DNA of 64,000 nucleotides from Asterias amurensis (GCF_032118995.1 NC_092653.1:21285202-21349201); one strand, 5' to 3'; positions 24,101 through 35,029 are shown, numbered from the stretch's first letter. Numbers and translations: made by a program. Notes: generated by a model from the letters alone, not told the origin.

Positions 24101-24597
24101 TGAAAAAGTGGTGGCGCCATACGGAAACTTTTCCAATAATTGTTGTAGCTAGCAACCAGTATGCAGTAGGGAAAAATTCAGTGGTTTTGGAGTTCATTAA
24201 GCCTGCCCTACTATACTTATACTATTGATGTTACTAAGCCTAGTGCGGATAAGACGGTGGCGATGTGCGAAAAATTATCCACCACTACTCAGTAGCACCA
24301 GTGCACAATAACTATTTACTAAAATATGCTCTTAACATCAGCTCTACACACTGTAGTACTACAGCACGAGAGCTAGTGTTATGAGTAGCACTAGAGTAGC
24401 AGACAATCAAGTGGTCAAGTGTGCAGCATACAATACATTGCATGCACAGCCACAGGAAGGAAGACCATCATGGAGCAGTACTCACCAAGCAAAGGTAAAA
24501 TTGATCCTGAACAAGCATCCAGAAAAATTAATGACTCTATTCTCTTGTCCTCAGGAATCGGAGCAAACTTATGCTCAAGGTTTTTATAAAAAGACAT
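18108..24597 (-). CDS. GLTP: Glycolipid transfer protein (GLTP family)
   Basis: Minus-strand coding exons: 24486-24597, 22493-22551, 20254-20384, 19316-19457 and 18108-18275, giving 203 aa (human GLTP is 209). All junctions are GT/AG and join in frame. It aligns along its length with GLTP, a cytosolic all-helical protein that binds and transfers glycosphingolipids between membranes and to the ER/VAP system. Ligand residues known in human GLTP are recognisable: Asp (here D51, in SDISGN), Asn (N55), Trp (W98, in ALLWLNR) and His (H139, in VYHNWMV). The position of human Lys55 is Arg here (R58). The HAAPYYSDL segment matches the family's YAAPYKSDF. Start codon at 24597, 252 bp from the divergent RAB gene. 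Introns hold several MITEs and a 44-bp minisatellite. An ACD/CPTP-type relative is less likely because of the GLTP-like N-terminus. Confidence 0.92.
18396..18470 (-). repeat. Degenerate tRNA-like sequence (SINE head or pseudogene) in a GLTP intron
   Basis: The minus strand carries a TGGTAAGACATCTGCTC segment and the B-box-like GGATTTGAATCCC. It is similar to 15326-15397. No convincing cloverleaf, so it is not called as a tRNA gene. Confidence 0.4.
18777..19155. mobile_element. AGGCAGTGGACAC-family MITE in GLTP intron 4
   Basis: A near-full copy with the internal CTCAAGTTTAGAACTTGAG palindrome. The left border is TTGA rather than TTAA and the right end is truncated at ACAGCCC. Confidence 0.85.
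19805..20184. mobile_element. AGGAACACGTTGCC-family foldback MITE in GLTP intron 3
   Basis: 380 bp between TTAA sites, folding at CATTTATGGGAGTC. It ends 70 bp downstream of the GLTP exon 3 boundary at 20254. Confidence 0.85.
20500..21068. repeat. 44-bp minisatellite in GLTP intron 2
   Basis: Core unit of 44 bp made of CTGTTGAAAACAGGTA + CTGTTTAAAAACAGGTA + CTGCTTACGTA. About ten regular units, preceded by irregular CTGTTGAAAACAGGTACCGG variants (20508-20640). Every unit contains several CAGGTA/CTGTTG motifs. Confidence 0.92.
21959..22294. mobile_element. TTAA-flanked foldback MITE (AAGGGTGTATGTAC family) in GLTP intron 2
   Basis: Arms TAGTTAGTAATATT and ACTACACAACCTTAGTTAG fold around TTGGTCTCATGAGACCAA near 22121-22145. 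A 3' half occurs at 13954-14121 and a diverged fragment at 26851-27020. Confidence 0.75.
22712..23084. mobile_element. AGGAACACGTTGCC-family foldback MITE in GLTP intron 1
   Basis: Full-length copy flanked by TTAA; the palindrome centre is at CATTTATGGGAGTC/GACCCCCATAAATG (22876-22913). Confidence 0.85.
23728..23915. mobile_element. Palindromic MITE with GAAGAGTTTGCGGTAACACC termini in GLTP intron 1
   Basis: Ends TA|GAAGAGTTTGCGGTAACACC and its complement followed by TA, consistent with a TA target duplication (Tc1/mariner-like; inferred). A relative lies at 29801-30018. Fragments are seen at 41265-41284 and 51962-51979. Confidence 0.75.
24003..24134. mobile_element. hAT-type palindromic MITE, copy 2 (132 bp)
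   Basis: Same element as 3514-3645 in opposite orientation and of the same length, flanked by a perfect 8-bp direct repeat AATAATTG (23995-24002 and 24135-24142). The differing flanks at the two copies define the element ends exactly. Confidence 0.88.
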
Positions 24598-24849
24598 GTT
24601 TTATTTATAGGTGGAATGGTTAAATGAACGAACTTTAGTTTAGAGTTTTCACACACACAAATTAACCAAACTCTGATTACCCAGCTGAGCGGGGGACGTC
24701 GTGTGCGCCGGGTTTTGGTTTCACGTCAATTCGAACTTTGACCTACTACTGGTACTCAAATTTACATAATAAAAAGCCTGCTTTAAATGTTAAAAGAAAG
24801 CGAACGGTGGCGCCCTTTATCTTACTGATTGATTGTTGAATTTGATACC
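24598..24849. promoter_or_regulatory. Shared divergent promoter interval between GLTP and RAB34/36
   Basis: Only 252 bp separate the two opposing start codons, so both 5' UTRs and core promoters must lie here or upstream exons are missing. It contains a GC-rich stretch with GACGTC (24695-24700), which resembles a CRE core, and no transposon, unlike the DNA around it. No obvious TATA box is placed for either gene. The bidirectional role is inferred from geometry. Confidence 0.5.
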
Positions 24850-27800
24850 ATGACTGCTGTCAACAGGGCCCGGAAAGACAGAACTATCAGAAAATTCACA
24901 CCTGTAAGTTAAAAAACATGGATATATTTAAAATGGATAACTACTGTAGTACTAGTTTCGCCCTAGTTTCATTATTTTTAACAGTTACTGAACAATGTTC
25001 TGCCTTTGAGTCTAACTGCGGGTCAGTCAATGACACACATCAAATAAAATGCTGGTGTTATTTTTTGCCATCTGATCTGCCACACACACCACAGTAGTCC
25101 ACACACACTGCCTCAGACGTCACAAATGACGCACAATACTGCTCGACTTACAGAAGCCTTTATGTTTACTCAAAAAGGAACAATGTACCCCACAACGTCT
25201 TTCTTTGTTTGACTTGAACCCTACAAAGGAATTCTTTAGAAAAAAAGGAATGAAGCAGGACTAGAACTTGTAGTTTCAGAACTAACTAAAATTAAATTGT
25301 GTATGAATATGATGATGAGGTTCGTCGTGCTATCGTCTTCACGTGGAGATGATAGCGCAACAAACCTCCCATTATAGTCCACGAGTTGCAGGCAGGACCC
25401 AACAAACCAAAATCCTTCTGCAATTTGAGCAGACACAAAAAAAGGGTGGCAAATAGATTTTGTTTTAAAATTAAAAGTGTTATGTAGCGGAATCCAATAT
25501 AGCCCCCAAAACTCGTGGTGATGAGTTTGATTTTGGCAAAACATTTTATGGCATCACCCAAGTACTTGCAGTTTCCTCACATTCAAAATAAAGGAAAATG
25601 CCTGCTAGTACTTTCTGCCTGTTAAATAAAAATAAGGTTTACATGACTGTATGTCTGGAGGAGTACACACGTTCCAACTCACGAATGTTCTGACACACCA
25701 ATATTCCAACACACGAATGTTCCAAAACACGATGTTCCGATACACCAATGTTCCGACATTCGAATGTTACGACATACAAAGGTTCCGACTCACTAACATT
25801 CAGACATTTGAATGTTCCGACATACAAACGTTCTGACACACCAATATTTCGACACACCAATGTTCCGACATTCGAATGTTCTGGCATACGAAGGTTCCGA
25901 CACACCAATGTTTCGACACACCAATGTTCTGACATTCGAATGTTCCGACCTACGAAGGTTCCGACACACCAATGTTTCGACACACCAATGTTCCGACATT
26001 CGAATGTTCCGGCATCTGAAGGTTCTGACACACCAATGTTTCAACACACCAATGCTCCGACATTCGAATGTTCCGGCATACGAATGTTCCGGCATACGAA
26101 GGTTCCGACACACCAATGTTTCAACACACCAATGTTCCGACATTCGAATGTTACGGCATACGAAGGTTCCGACACACCAATGTTTCAACACACCAAAGTT
26201 CCGACATTCGAATGTTCCGGCATACGAAGGTTCCGACACACCAATGTTTCAACACACCAATGTTCCGACATTCGAATGTTCCGGCATACGAAGGTTCCGA
26301 CACACCAATGTTTCGACACACCAATGTTCCAACATTCGAATGTTCCGGCATACGAAGGTTCCAACACACCAATGTTTCGACACACCAATGTTCCGACATT
26401 CGAATGTTCCGGCATACAAAGGTTCCGACACACCAATGTTCCAACACCTGAAGTGTATTTTCCTAACCCTAACCCTAACCCTAACCTTAACCTAGCATGT
26501 AACTCATGAGAGGATTGTTATTGTTTTTGGAACATCGGGAGGGGCCCGGAGGGCTGTCGGACAACTGGAGTACTGCTCTGGAGTCACACGACAAGATTTG
26601 ATACTGCAGTGTTAATGTATTTTTGTGTGACTCATAATAATCTACTATTCTTTATTTGAACTCTAGTCATTGCATGAGTCTCCTTACACAGAGAGTGATT
26701 TTGGCAGTGGTGTAAGACAAGCATGCCTCTCTAACAAAACAGGAACAGTGGGGTAAGTGTTTTATCTATGTCATTTATTGGTACATAGTCCTTATCCATT
26801 TCATTGACCCATGACTTCCCTACACTACAGAAAGAATCGGCTATCAACAGTCTTAAAGGATTTGGTTACTTTTTGTAACACAGAACACAACGCCTACAGA
26901 TTTACATTGGAGAAATTAGTAAAACAATGTCATGTAAATACATTTTTACATGCTAAAATAATTTTCGTCTCATGATCACTCAGACGAAAAATATTTCATT
27001 CTCAATGTACCATGTTTTTAACTAATGTATCTTTAGTAACTATGTTTTCTAACCATTAGTTTTGTGAACGTTATTCTTTTATGTCCTTCTCATCTCAGCC
27101 TTTGCCTAGCTCCACAATTTGCCTTTGTCTTTTTGTCTTATGCATTGTTATGTTTTGTAACTGTTTCTACTGGTCAGGGGTCAATTTTGTTTTTTGTTTT
27201 TTTGTTTGTTTGGTTTTTTTTTTTGGGGGGGGGGAGTAGGGTCAAAACACAGCACTTTATTACCATCCTATGTTTAGACTGTGCTGGACTGTATATCAAA
27301 CTATCAAGTTGTCTTTCTTCATTGCATCTGTTAAAGAGGCATAGGCTCAAATGCAGATATTTAGTTATTACTAGTTATTGAGTGCTACATTTAAAAAAAA
27401 ATTGTTTGCAATGACCTGACTGAGAAGACGGCTAACCACCACCTATTTGCATTAAACATGAACTCCTTTATATCCCTATGAGCTAAAAATAAAGTTGTCA
27501 TGACCGGAATTCAAACCCACACACAAACAACTGAGCAACCAAAACTCTGATACACTAAACCCCTCGGCTGGGAAAGTAACAGTTTACCTTGTTAATATTA
27601 TTGTTATTTTTACGACATAGATTAAAAGTCTCCAAGACGATAGTAGTAGGTGATGTTTCAGTCGGGAAGACCAGCCTCGTACATCGTTTCTGCCATGAGT
27701 GTTTCGATAGGGACTACAAGGCCACCATCGGTGTGGACTTCGAAGTGGAGCGATTCGATATACTCAGTGTGCCTTTTAACTTGCAGATGTGAGTAGTTAA

Positions 27801-30800
27801 AAAATTTCAGTTTTCTATAGTCCAAAATGTATGTGTAGTGATGTATATCGCGCCACCATTGTTGGGATGTTGCAACCATGGGTTTTGCTGAGCAGGGTGC
27901 CTAGAGAAAACCATATATGGGGTGAGGGGATGGGGGAGTGGTGGTTAACCCCTCACCCGCCCAAAATCTTTCAAAATCTAATCTTGAAGTGGTCTGATTT
28001 TTAAGGATTTGGGACTGTAGGCCCTACTAAAAATTCTTGATTCACTGGGCAGAGGATATTGGCAGATGCAGGATTTATCTTGTGGGTTAATCGGTCAGCT
28101 AAAACTGCCAGTGGTGCTGGTATGGTTGTTAAAGGCAGTGGACACTATTAGTAATTACTCAAAATAATTATTAGCATAAAACTTTACTTGGTAATGAGTA
28201 ATGGGGAGAGGTTGATGGTATAAAACATTGTGAGAAACGGCTCTCGCTGAAGTGACATAGTTTTCGAGAAAGAAGTATTTTTCCACAAATTTGATTTCGA
28301 GACCTCAAGTTAAGAATTTGAGGTCTCGAAATCAACCAGCTAAACGCACACAACTTCGTGTGACAATGGTATTTTTTCTTTCATTAGTATCTCGCAACTT
28401 GGACGACCGATTGAGCTCAAATTTTCACAGGTTTGTTATTTTATGCATATGTTGAGATACACCAAGTGAGAAGACTGGTCTTTGACAATTACCAGTAGTG
28501 TCCACTGTCTTTAAGTCTTGACCATCAATATACTGCAGCATTAGCTCTCGATGAACTCCTCTTCTGTGCTGTAAAGAGAATCTAAGTAACGGGTTAAGAG
28601 CAGGGTGTACAATTTCCTATAATGTTTTCTTATATTTTCTCTTGATGTAGATGGGACACGGCAGGTCAGGAACGGTTCCGCTGTATTGCATCTGCATACT
28701 ACAGAGGAGCAAACGGTAAGAGTCAAGTCATCAAAATTAAGATTCAAAATCAAAGGATGTAACAATATGCTTTTAATTGCCTTTTTAAAGGCAGTGGACA
28801 CTATTGGTAGTTGTCAAAGACTAGCCTTCACAGTTGGTGTATCTCAACGTATGCATAAAATAACAAACCTGTGAAAATTTGAGCTCAATCGGTCATCGAA
28901 CTTGCGAGATAATAATGAAAAAAAAAACCCTTGTCACACGAAGTTGTGTGCGTTTAGATGGTTGATTTCGAGATCTCAAGTTCTAAATATGAGGTCACGA
29001 AATCAAATTCGTGGAATATTACGTCTTTCTCTAAATCTATGGCACTTCAGAGGTAGCCGTTTCTCACAATGTTTTACACCATAAACCTCTCCCCATTACT
29101 TGTCACCAAGTAAGGTTTTATGTCAATAATTATTTTGAGTAATTACCAATAGTGTCCACTGCCTTTAAGGAGTAAAGGTACAATTTTGATTCAAATTTAA
29201 CAAGCTAGCGTATCAGGTCGATACATGCAAATTGCCTGATAATATGCACAAGTTGGTGGACAATAAGCAAAATCCCCCACCCCCCTAAAAACCTTTGAAT
29301 AAAATTCAGACACAAAAAAAATAATAAAGATAAGCCATTCACCAGAATGCTAAAGATTGCACAGAAGGACTTTTCAAACCAAATAGAAACTATTTTGAGG
29401 ACCTCGTTTCAATTCAGAGTCCTTTGCCCAAACTTGCACAATTTCTACCAATTCTACATAATATGGCTGATTTTGCAAAATCTAGAAATTCTACACATGG
29501 CTGATGATAAGAAGTTATATATTTTTTTAAAAGACATAAGTGCCATGACCTACATTCCATTCAGAAGTTTTTTGTAATCTAAAACCTAGAGATAACTCTA
29601 TGATTGATTGTACTGTGTTTTTCTACCAGTTGTTGTGATAGTATTTGATCTGATGGATCCCTACTCCTTAGAGAGTGTAGACAGGTGGCATGAGGAAGCT
29701 TTAAGAGAGAACAACGGTAATGGAGTACACCTCTTCCTAGTCGGTACAAAGAAAGACCTTTGTGTAAGTATCATACCCTTCTTATTATATCAGTATTATA
29801 TGGAAAAGTTTGCGGTAACACCATGTAATGACTATCTCTAAGTGAGTTGGGGTGGTTCTGAAAAGAACTACTGGTTTCAACCAGAGTTGAAATGATTTTG
29901 GGTGGTCCTGAAAAGAACTATTGGTTTTCAACTGTTAGTTGAAACCAACGTTTCTTTTCAGAACCACCCCAATTCATTTAGAGATAGTCCTTACATGGTG
30001 TTACCGCAAACCTTTCCACATCGTAATTGCTACCTTGCAAAGTTTCAAAGTTTCCCCTCCCCCAACTCCCCCCACCCCCCTCAAATTCTAACCCTGCATA
30101 CCATGCCCCAATTTCATGGCTCTGCTTACCGCCGAATTCTGCGCTTACGATCACAATTCCCGGCTTACGAGCAAGCGCCAATTTTCTGCGCTAGCCTTGT
30201 AAGTGTAGAATGCCTTGTAACGTTGAGTACGCACGAGCAGAAGCCAAAATTCGCCGCTAACCTGTAAAATATGCTTGCCGTTAGCACAGAATTCCCTGCT
30301 TTCGTAAGCGCTGATTCTGTGCTTATGGTAAACAGAGCCATGAAATTTGGCCCTGTAATAGTAAACTTTCATATCCTAAGATACTAAGTAATACTGTAAA
30401 CTACTCATAATTTGAATATAGTTATAAAACTTTGTAAAATGTGTAAGTTTAAATAAATGTAGGGCAGCAATGAAATAAATGTGTGCAAATACAGACTTTA
30501 TTTTATACATTGTCTTTTCCTAGTCACAAAAGCTCCATGAGTAACTGTCAAGACTAGGATTTATATTGCAATCTGAATCAACATATTTTTGTTGTTATTT
30601 GCAGACTGGGCAGCAGTTCTTTGAAGCTGATGAACGTGCCTTCAAAATAGCCAAACAAATTAAAGCAGAGTATTGGACTGTTTCGTCCCTAACAGGTAAG
30701 TGGAAAGATTGCCCTTACTTAGAGGAACCCTATAGCCCTTTATTATGGTGCAGCCATCTTAAACCATATCCCATTAATATCTATGTAATCAAACCGAGGC

Positions 30801-33137
30801 TGGAAGAACAAAATAGTCTGGTTCCTGTTTGCAAAATGATTATTAGCATTCATTTTTGTTATTCGATGCGAGGAACATGACCAAGATGGTGGCAGTGTGA
30901 TGTAGGTCTATTGGAATCTAAGAGAAATCACTCGGTGTATTTTTGATAGAATATTTAAGGGAATATTAAAGGTAATCACTCTTGAAATTATGTTAAGAGA
31001 ATGGACGAGAAAGTGTAGATTCGTGAATAGAATGTACGAGCCAAGGCGAGTATATTGTATTCACAAATCTACACTTTAGAGTCTAGTCTCTGACTTAAAC
31101 TATTTGCCCATTGGTCATGTAGCAGCTTCAATGAATTGGATTTCTCAATGTAGCAACACTAGTTATCTATCTAATTTTGTATACGTTGTCAAACGACGAT
31201 GGCCACATTTTATTATTATTTTACAAAGTATATGGGCATTTTTGATTGCTTTTAATATTATCGAGTACAACATCAGTTTGCTCAGCTAACAATAAATTAT
31301 GTTACTAAAGTGATTTTTTCAAAAACTGGAAAATGTTTTAGTTGATTGAAAGATAACATATTTTCAGCTATGTTTTGTTGCACTTCATGCTATCTTTCAG
31401 TTTGGAAAGACATTCATTTTCAAGTTGAACTATTTACTTAAGTTTGTAAGGAATCTACACTAAACTGTAGATTATGTTACGAATCTGCACTTAAGTGTAG
31501 ATTCGTAAAAATAATCTACACTTTCAACAATAGAGTGGCGTCACAGAAATAGTTTAGTGTGAGTAAAACCTTCCTTGGTTAGAAGTACAGCAGCTTTTGA
31601 TAGTACAAGCATTTTGAGAATCATTTCACTTTGAAACAATGTGAATATGAATAATTATATAAGTTTTTTATCCTCCAAAATTTGAATCTGAGAAGTGTTA
31701 CTGTCAGTAACAGTTCTCACATGGTGTATTCCAAATAGGGATTATTCTTTGACATATTTTTGGGGGGCTAATAAAATAACAAACCTGTGAAAATTTGAGC
31801 TCAATCGGTCGTCCAAGTTGCCAGATAATAATGAAAGAAGAAAAAAACCTTTGTCACACGAAGTTGTGTGCTTTCAGATGCTTGATTTCGAGACCTCAAA
31901 ATCTAATTCCGAGGTCTCGAAATCAAATTCAGGGAAAATTACTATACTTCAGATGGAGCCGAGACAGTTTTCACAATGTTTTATACTATCAACAGCTCCC
32001 AAATACTTGTTACCAAGTAAGGTCTTATGCTAATAATTATTTTGAGTATTTATATCTGTATCTGTATAGTTGAGCCGGCAAAAAAATTTCTTATAACACC
32101 AGCTTAGCGCATTGTGTAGATGGGAGTAATTATCAATAGTGTCCACTGCCTTTAACTATGCAATTTTTGTCAATGTGTTTTTAGGTGAGAATGTGGATGA
32201 ATTCTTCTTCCGATTGGCTTGTATCACGTTCAATGCGGCTGTCATAAGAGAAGTAGAAGATATGGAAGTCAAGTCTCAAGCCAAGAAAATCACTGTTTCT
32301 TCAGGCAGTAATCTCATCAGTAAGTGTAGTCAGAATTGTATGGACCTTTCTGTTTGCAAAAAATAACTATATGGGAAACTGACTGGGTTAATTTTTAATG
32401 ACACTTCCCAGGCTGTATATTGTTAATTTGGGCTGGCGGCCTTACACATTCATATTATACTACAGTGGCATCCTGGTATATTTCTGGGGGGAAATTTTTC
32501 AAAGCATCATAACTCAAACCTTACCTGCAGGAAGCCACTAATTTCAACAAATTCACATTTCATGGCAGCATACATTTTTCCTATGTTGATTGTATTCTCA
32601 TAGTCTGCCGTACGTACGCAAGCAGACAACAACACGCATATCTTGCGCTGCGTTTGAGTGTTAACACTGAGTAGTCAAGAAACGGTGACCAGTAGTACAA
32701 ATTTGTTTATGTCTTGTTACATGCGAATGTGGGCATACGTGCGGCAGCAGACAACAATGTGAGAATACAATCAAAACAGGAATTTCTTTAACATTGGGAG
32801 CTGATTTATTTCACGAAAATGGTGATGGTGTCTGGATAGCTCATTTTCTACCTGTCGCGGTTTGGATGTCTGCCAGGAGGATTCCAGAAGATCGGGTGCG
32901 ATATTGGTTGATCAGCTGTCTGCAAACAGTGGTGGTAGATTTCCAATTTTAATCTCCCTGTTTGTAATACGGGCCCGCCAGTGGATGTTTAGAACTCTAC
33001 GCAGCAATTGAGTGTAGCAACCATTAATGCGATAGTTATGATACAATACTAAAATATGATTTAATTTTACAGAACTGAATAAACCTGGTGACTTGGATGC
33101 ATCCCTGCAAGAAAAGTCAAGATGTGGCTGTCGATGA
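24850..33137 (+). CDS. RAB34: Rab34/Rab36-family small GTPase
   Basis: Coding exons: 24850-24903, 26667-26752, 27621-27788, 28651-28715, 29630-29763, 30605-30695, 32185-32319 and 33073-33137, giving 265 aa with every junction GT/AG and in frame. GTPase motifs: P-loop GDVSVGKTS (57-65), switch I TIG (82-84), WDTAGQE (104-110), TKKD (164-167) and SSLTG (196-200). The long N-terminal extension ending NKTGTVG matches the family-specific RTGTVG before the G domain. Known family members act at Golgi/lysosome positioning, macropinocytosis and ciliogenesis. Features of Rab34 (SSLTGEN) and Rab36 ([18 protein letters not shown]) are mixed, so the ancestral Rab34/36 type fits best; the symbol is provisional. 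The C-terminus is CGC followed by Arg, the likely prenylation site with one trailing residue. Exon 4 lies between two inverted MITEs. Confidence 0.92.
25678..26450. repeat. Minisatellite of 16-bp units in a 64-bp higher-order repeat
   Basis: The array is built of 16-mers such as CACCAATGTTTCGACA, CACCAATGTTCCGACA, TTCGAATGTTCCGGCA and TACGAAGGTTCCGACA, which cycle as a 64-bp unit. It begins irregularly and becomes regular after ~25830. ORFs of up to 253 codons on both strands come from lack of stops in the unit. It lies in RAB intron 1. Confidence 0.92.
26462..26493. repeat. Interstitial telomeric repeat (CCCTAA)n
   Basis: About five CCCTAA/CCTTAA units, starting about 10 bp after the 64-bp minisatellite ends. 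The vertebrate/echinoderm telomere motif inside an intron suggests double-strand-break repair with telomeric DNA or a former subtelomeric junction. Confidence 0.85.
28133..28510. mobile_element. AGGCAGTGGACAC-family MITE upstream of RAB exon 4
   Basis: Full-length, TTAA on both sides, ending 140 bp before exon 4. It is opposite in orientation to the copy at 28789-29164. Confidence 0.9.
28789..29164. mobile_element. AGGCAGTGGACAC-family MITE downstream of RAB exon 4
   Basis: Full-length, TTAA on both sides, starting 73 bp after exon 4 and inverted relative to 28133-28510. Together they could pair across the 65-nt exon. Confidence 0.9.
29801..30018. mobile_element. Palindromic MITE (TTTGCGGTAACACC family) just after RAB exon 5
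   Basis: Starts 37 bp after the exon 5 donor. Arms contain AGTTGGGGTGGTTCTGAAAA twice on the left side and its complement on the right, so a short internal duplication has lengthened the left arm relative to the copy at 23728. Confidence 0.75.
30095..30355. mobile_element. CCCAATTTCATGGCTCTGCT-family foldback element in RAB intron 5
   Basis: Ends CCCCAATTTCATGGCTCTGC and AACAGAGCCATGAAATTTGG are inverted. Inner GCCGAATTCTGCGCTTACGA matches the copy at 55664-55924. Confidence 0.75.
30737..30895. repeat. Dispersed repeat in RAB intron 6, also found in the secreted-protein gene
   Basis: Shares GGTGCAGCCATCTT, AATAGTCTGGTTCC and TGCAAAATGATTATTAGCAT with 51915-52095. There the related copy is interrupted by a TTTACCGCAAACC fragment. 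Class unknown. Confidence 0.6.
31765..32151. mobile_element. Broken AGGCAGTGGACAC-family MITE upstream of RAB exon 7
   Basis: Only the right end is intact (CCACTGCCT|TTAA, 33 bp before exon 7). It carries a ~70-bp foreign insertion near 32050-32115 and has lost its left terminus. Its position makes it a potential contributor to the exon 7 branch-point region. Confidence 0.75.
32585..32775. mobile_element. Short TIR element in RAB intron 7
   Basis: TTGATTGTATTCTCATAGTC and GTGAGAATACAATCAA are inverted ends enclosing GTCTGCCGTACGTACGC and its mirror CGTGCGGCAGCAGACA. About 190 bp, non-coding. Confidence 0.65.
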
Positions 33138-33302
33138 TGTCATAATTAGCATAATGTTTTGTGAGTATTCATTTTTGTTATGCATCTCATACATATTTAT
33201 GAGCTGCGTGCTACTATTTGATTGGTCAAATACCACCATAGCGTTGAGTCAGTACAAGAAGGTTGTATGTCATATTTTTCGGTGAAATTTAGTTAGAATA
33301 TA

Positions 33303-33333
33303 AATAAAGGTGCTTTATTTTTGTTTGAATAAA
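33303..33333 (+). terminator. Candidate RAB34/36 poly(A) signals
   Basis: AATAAA occurs at 33303-33308 and 33328-33333, about 165-200 bp after the stop codon, in AT-rich DNA. These are the first canonical hexamers downstream. Confidence 0.45.
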
Positions 33334-34551
33334 CTGTAAAAGTTACAAGTTTGTCAAACAAAAAACGATATCTCTGTTTGTTAGTGTGTTCTTGGCAACA
33401 AGGTTGTATCTCACACATAGCACCTAATTTGAAACAGTACCAAACCTTAAAAAAGTGATTTATGCAAAACAACCGAAACTGGAGTCACAGCCTTGTTGCA
33501 TTGAGGAAATGATATACTAGTTATTATTACATTTATTTTGACCTAAGATAATATATGTATTTGTTTCTGTATCAATAGCGAGGCTTACTTTACCAAATCC
33601 AGGAAAAAAACTAATATGTATGTGTTTAGTAGTTTCTTTGTTCTCTTTTTGCTATTTTGATTCCTAGTGTTATCCTATTCGTATGTCTTTCATTAATTAT
33701 TAAAATTTTTTACCGTATTCCATATTTGCTTTATGCCAAAGGTACCACATCTTTCTCTGTAGTATTTAGTTAGTTTTGTGTTGTGTGTTTGTTACAATGA
33801 GTTCCACTTACCGGTATATCATATTAGTGCATTATAGCAAGGGCCCGATTTCAAAAAGCTGTTTAGCAGAAAATACTGCTTGACAAATTTCTTTGCTAAG
33901 TAAAACATAAGTGGGGAACCAGTTTCAACAATGTAAACTTAATGAAATATTGGCTGGTAACCTGTTTTTGCTAAGCAAGGTTTCCGTGCTTAGTTGATTA
34001 TTGTGCGTTCTCTGTTTAACAGTCAGATTTCTTAACCACTTGCCGCTTGGATAATGGGGGCAAATGACACTCTTGGCCATTTGCCCCCTTGGGTGTCAAA
34101 GCACCATGGACCCAACCTCATTCCCCAGGTTGATCTTGCCATGCTGTTTTCCCAAGCATGCCTTGCTCGCTCACTGGAATAAGTTCATTAAAATGTATCA
34201 GAATTTGGCACATTTTAACGAGGCCTGTGGTCAATTGCTTTCTAGGTGTCGTTATGTACTGGTAACCCATAAAAAAGTCATCTAGCCAAAGTGCAACTGG
34301 TCCCCTCTCTTTCTCGTGATGTTTCTAATTGTATTCACTTAGCGTGTACGCAAAGTAGTTACTTTGGCGAGCCATTCAGCTTTGTTTTTCAGTAAATCCC
34401 TACGAGGGGCTAGTGACAAGAGGAATGGATACGATGCACTGCCCATGGTAGCGAAGCTGCCATGGACTCCATTACAGCGTGCACTATGGACGCCATTGCA
34501 GCGTGCATTACGGACTCCATTGCAGGGTGCATGAGCTATAAAAGTTAATGA

Positions 34552-34778
34552 CCAGGGCCCAATTCGAAAGAGCTGCTTTAAAAGCACAAGTATTTGCTTA
34601 GCTTAATTTCTTCCTTGATAAAAATAGGATTACCAACCAAATTTCCGTGGATTTTCAGGATAAGCAAACAAGTAACAAGCAATATGCAAAATTTGGTTGG
34701 TAATCCTGTTTTTATCAAGGAAGACATTTCATGCTAAGCCAACTTTTGTGCTTAGCAGCTCCATGAAATTAGGCCTTG
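34552..34778. mobile_element. 225-bp foldback element (GGGCCCAATT...AGCTGCT termini)
   Basis: Arms with TGATAAAAATAGGATTACCA and its mirror TTGGTAATCCTGTTTTTATC, closing with TTAGCAGCTCCATGAAATTA. A relative at 38288-38880 is split by the MITE 38314-38696. Confidence 0.7.
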
Positions 34779-34923
34779 TTGAGATTATAGCCCAGATTCA
34801 TGATTAGTAATGTCATCAAAGGGGCCTCGTTTTTCCATACAATTTCCTTAAAATATTTTATGGTAATTTATTGGGTGTAAAGGATGGTGAAGGTTTTAAT
34901 ACGGCTATCACATATTCAGCCGA

Positions 34924-35029
34924 TTTCACAAAACTTTACGCAACTGCGCAACGTTTACGGCACAACTTACGCCATAAACGTTGCGTAAGTGGACTTACGC
35001 AGTTGCGTAAAGTTTCGTGAAATCGGCCC
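34924..35029. mobile_element. Palindrome with CCGATTTCACAAAACTTTACG termini
   Basis: Near-perfect palindrome: CGCAACTGCGCAACGTTTAC mirrored by AACGTTGCGTAAGTGG...CGCAGTTGCG. A longer related palindrome with CGATTTCACGAAACGC ends is at 54988-55164. Confidence 0.7.

Noticed and set aside
25748-26509. 253-codon ORF, with 227- and 148-codon ORFs in other frames
   Set aside because: All come from a 16/64-bp minisatellite that lacks stops on both strands; no start context or homology.
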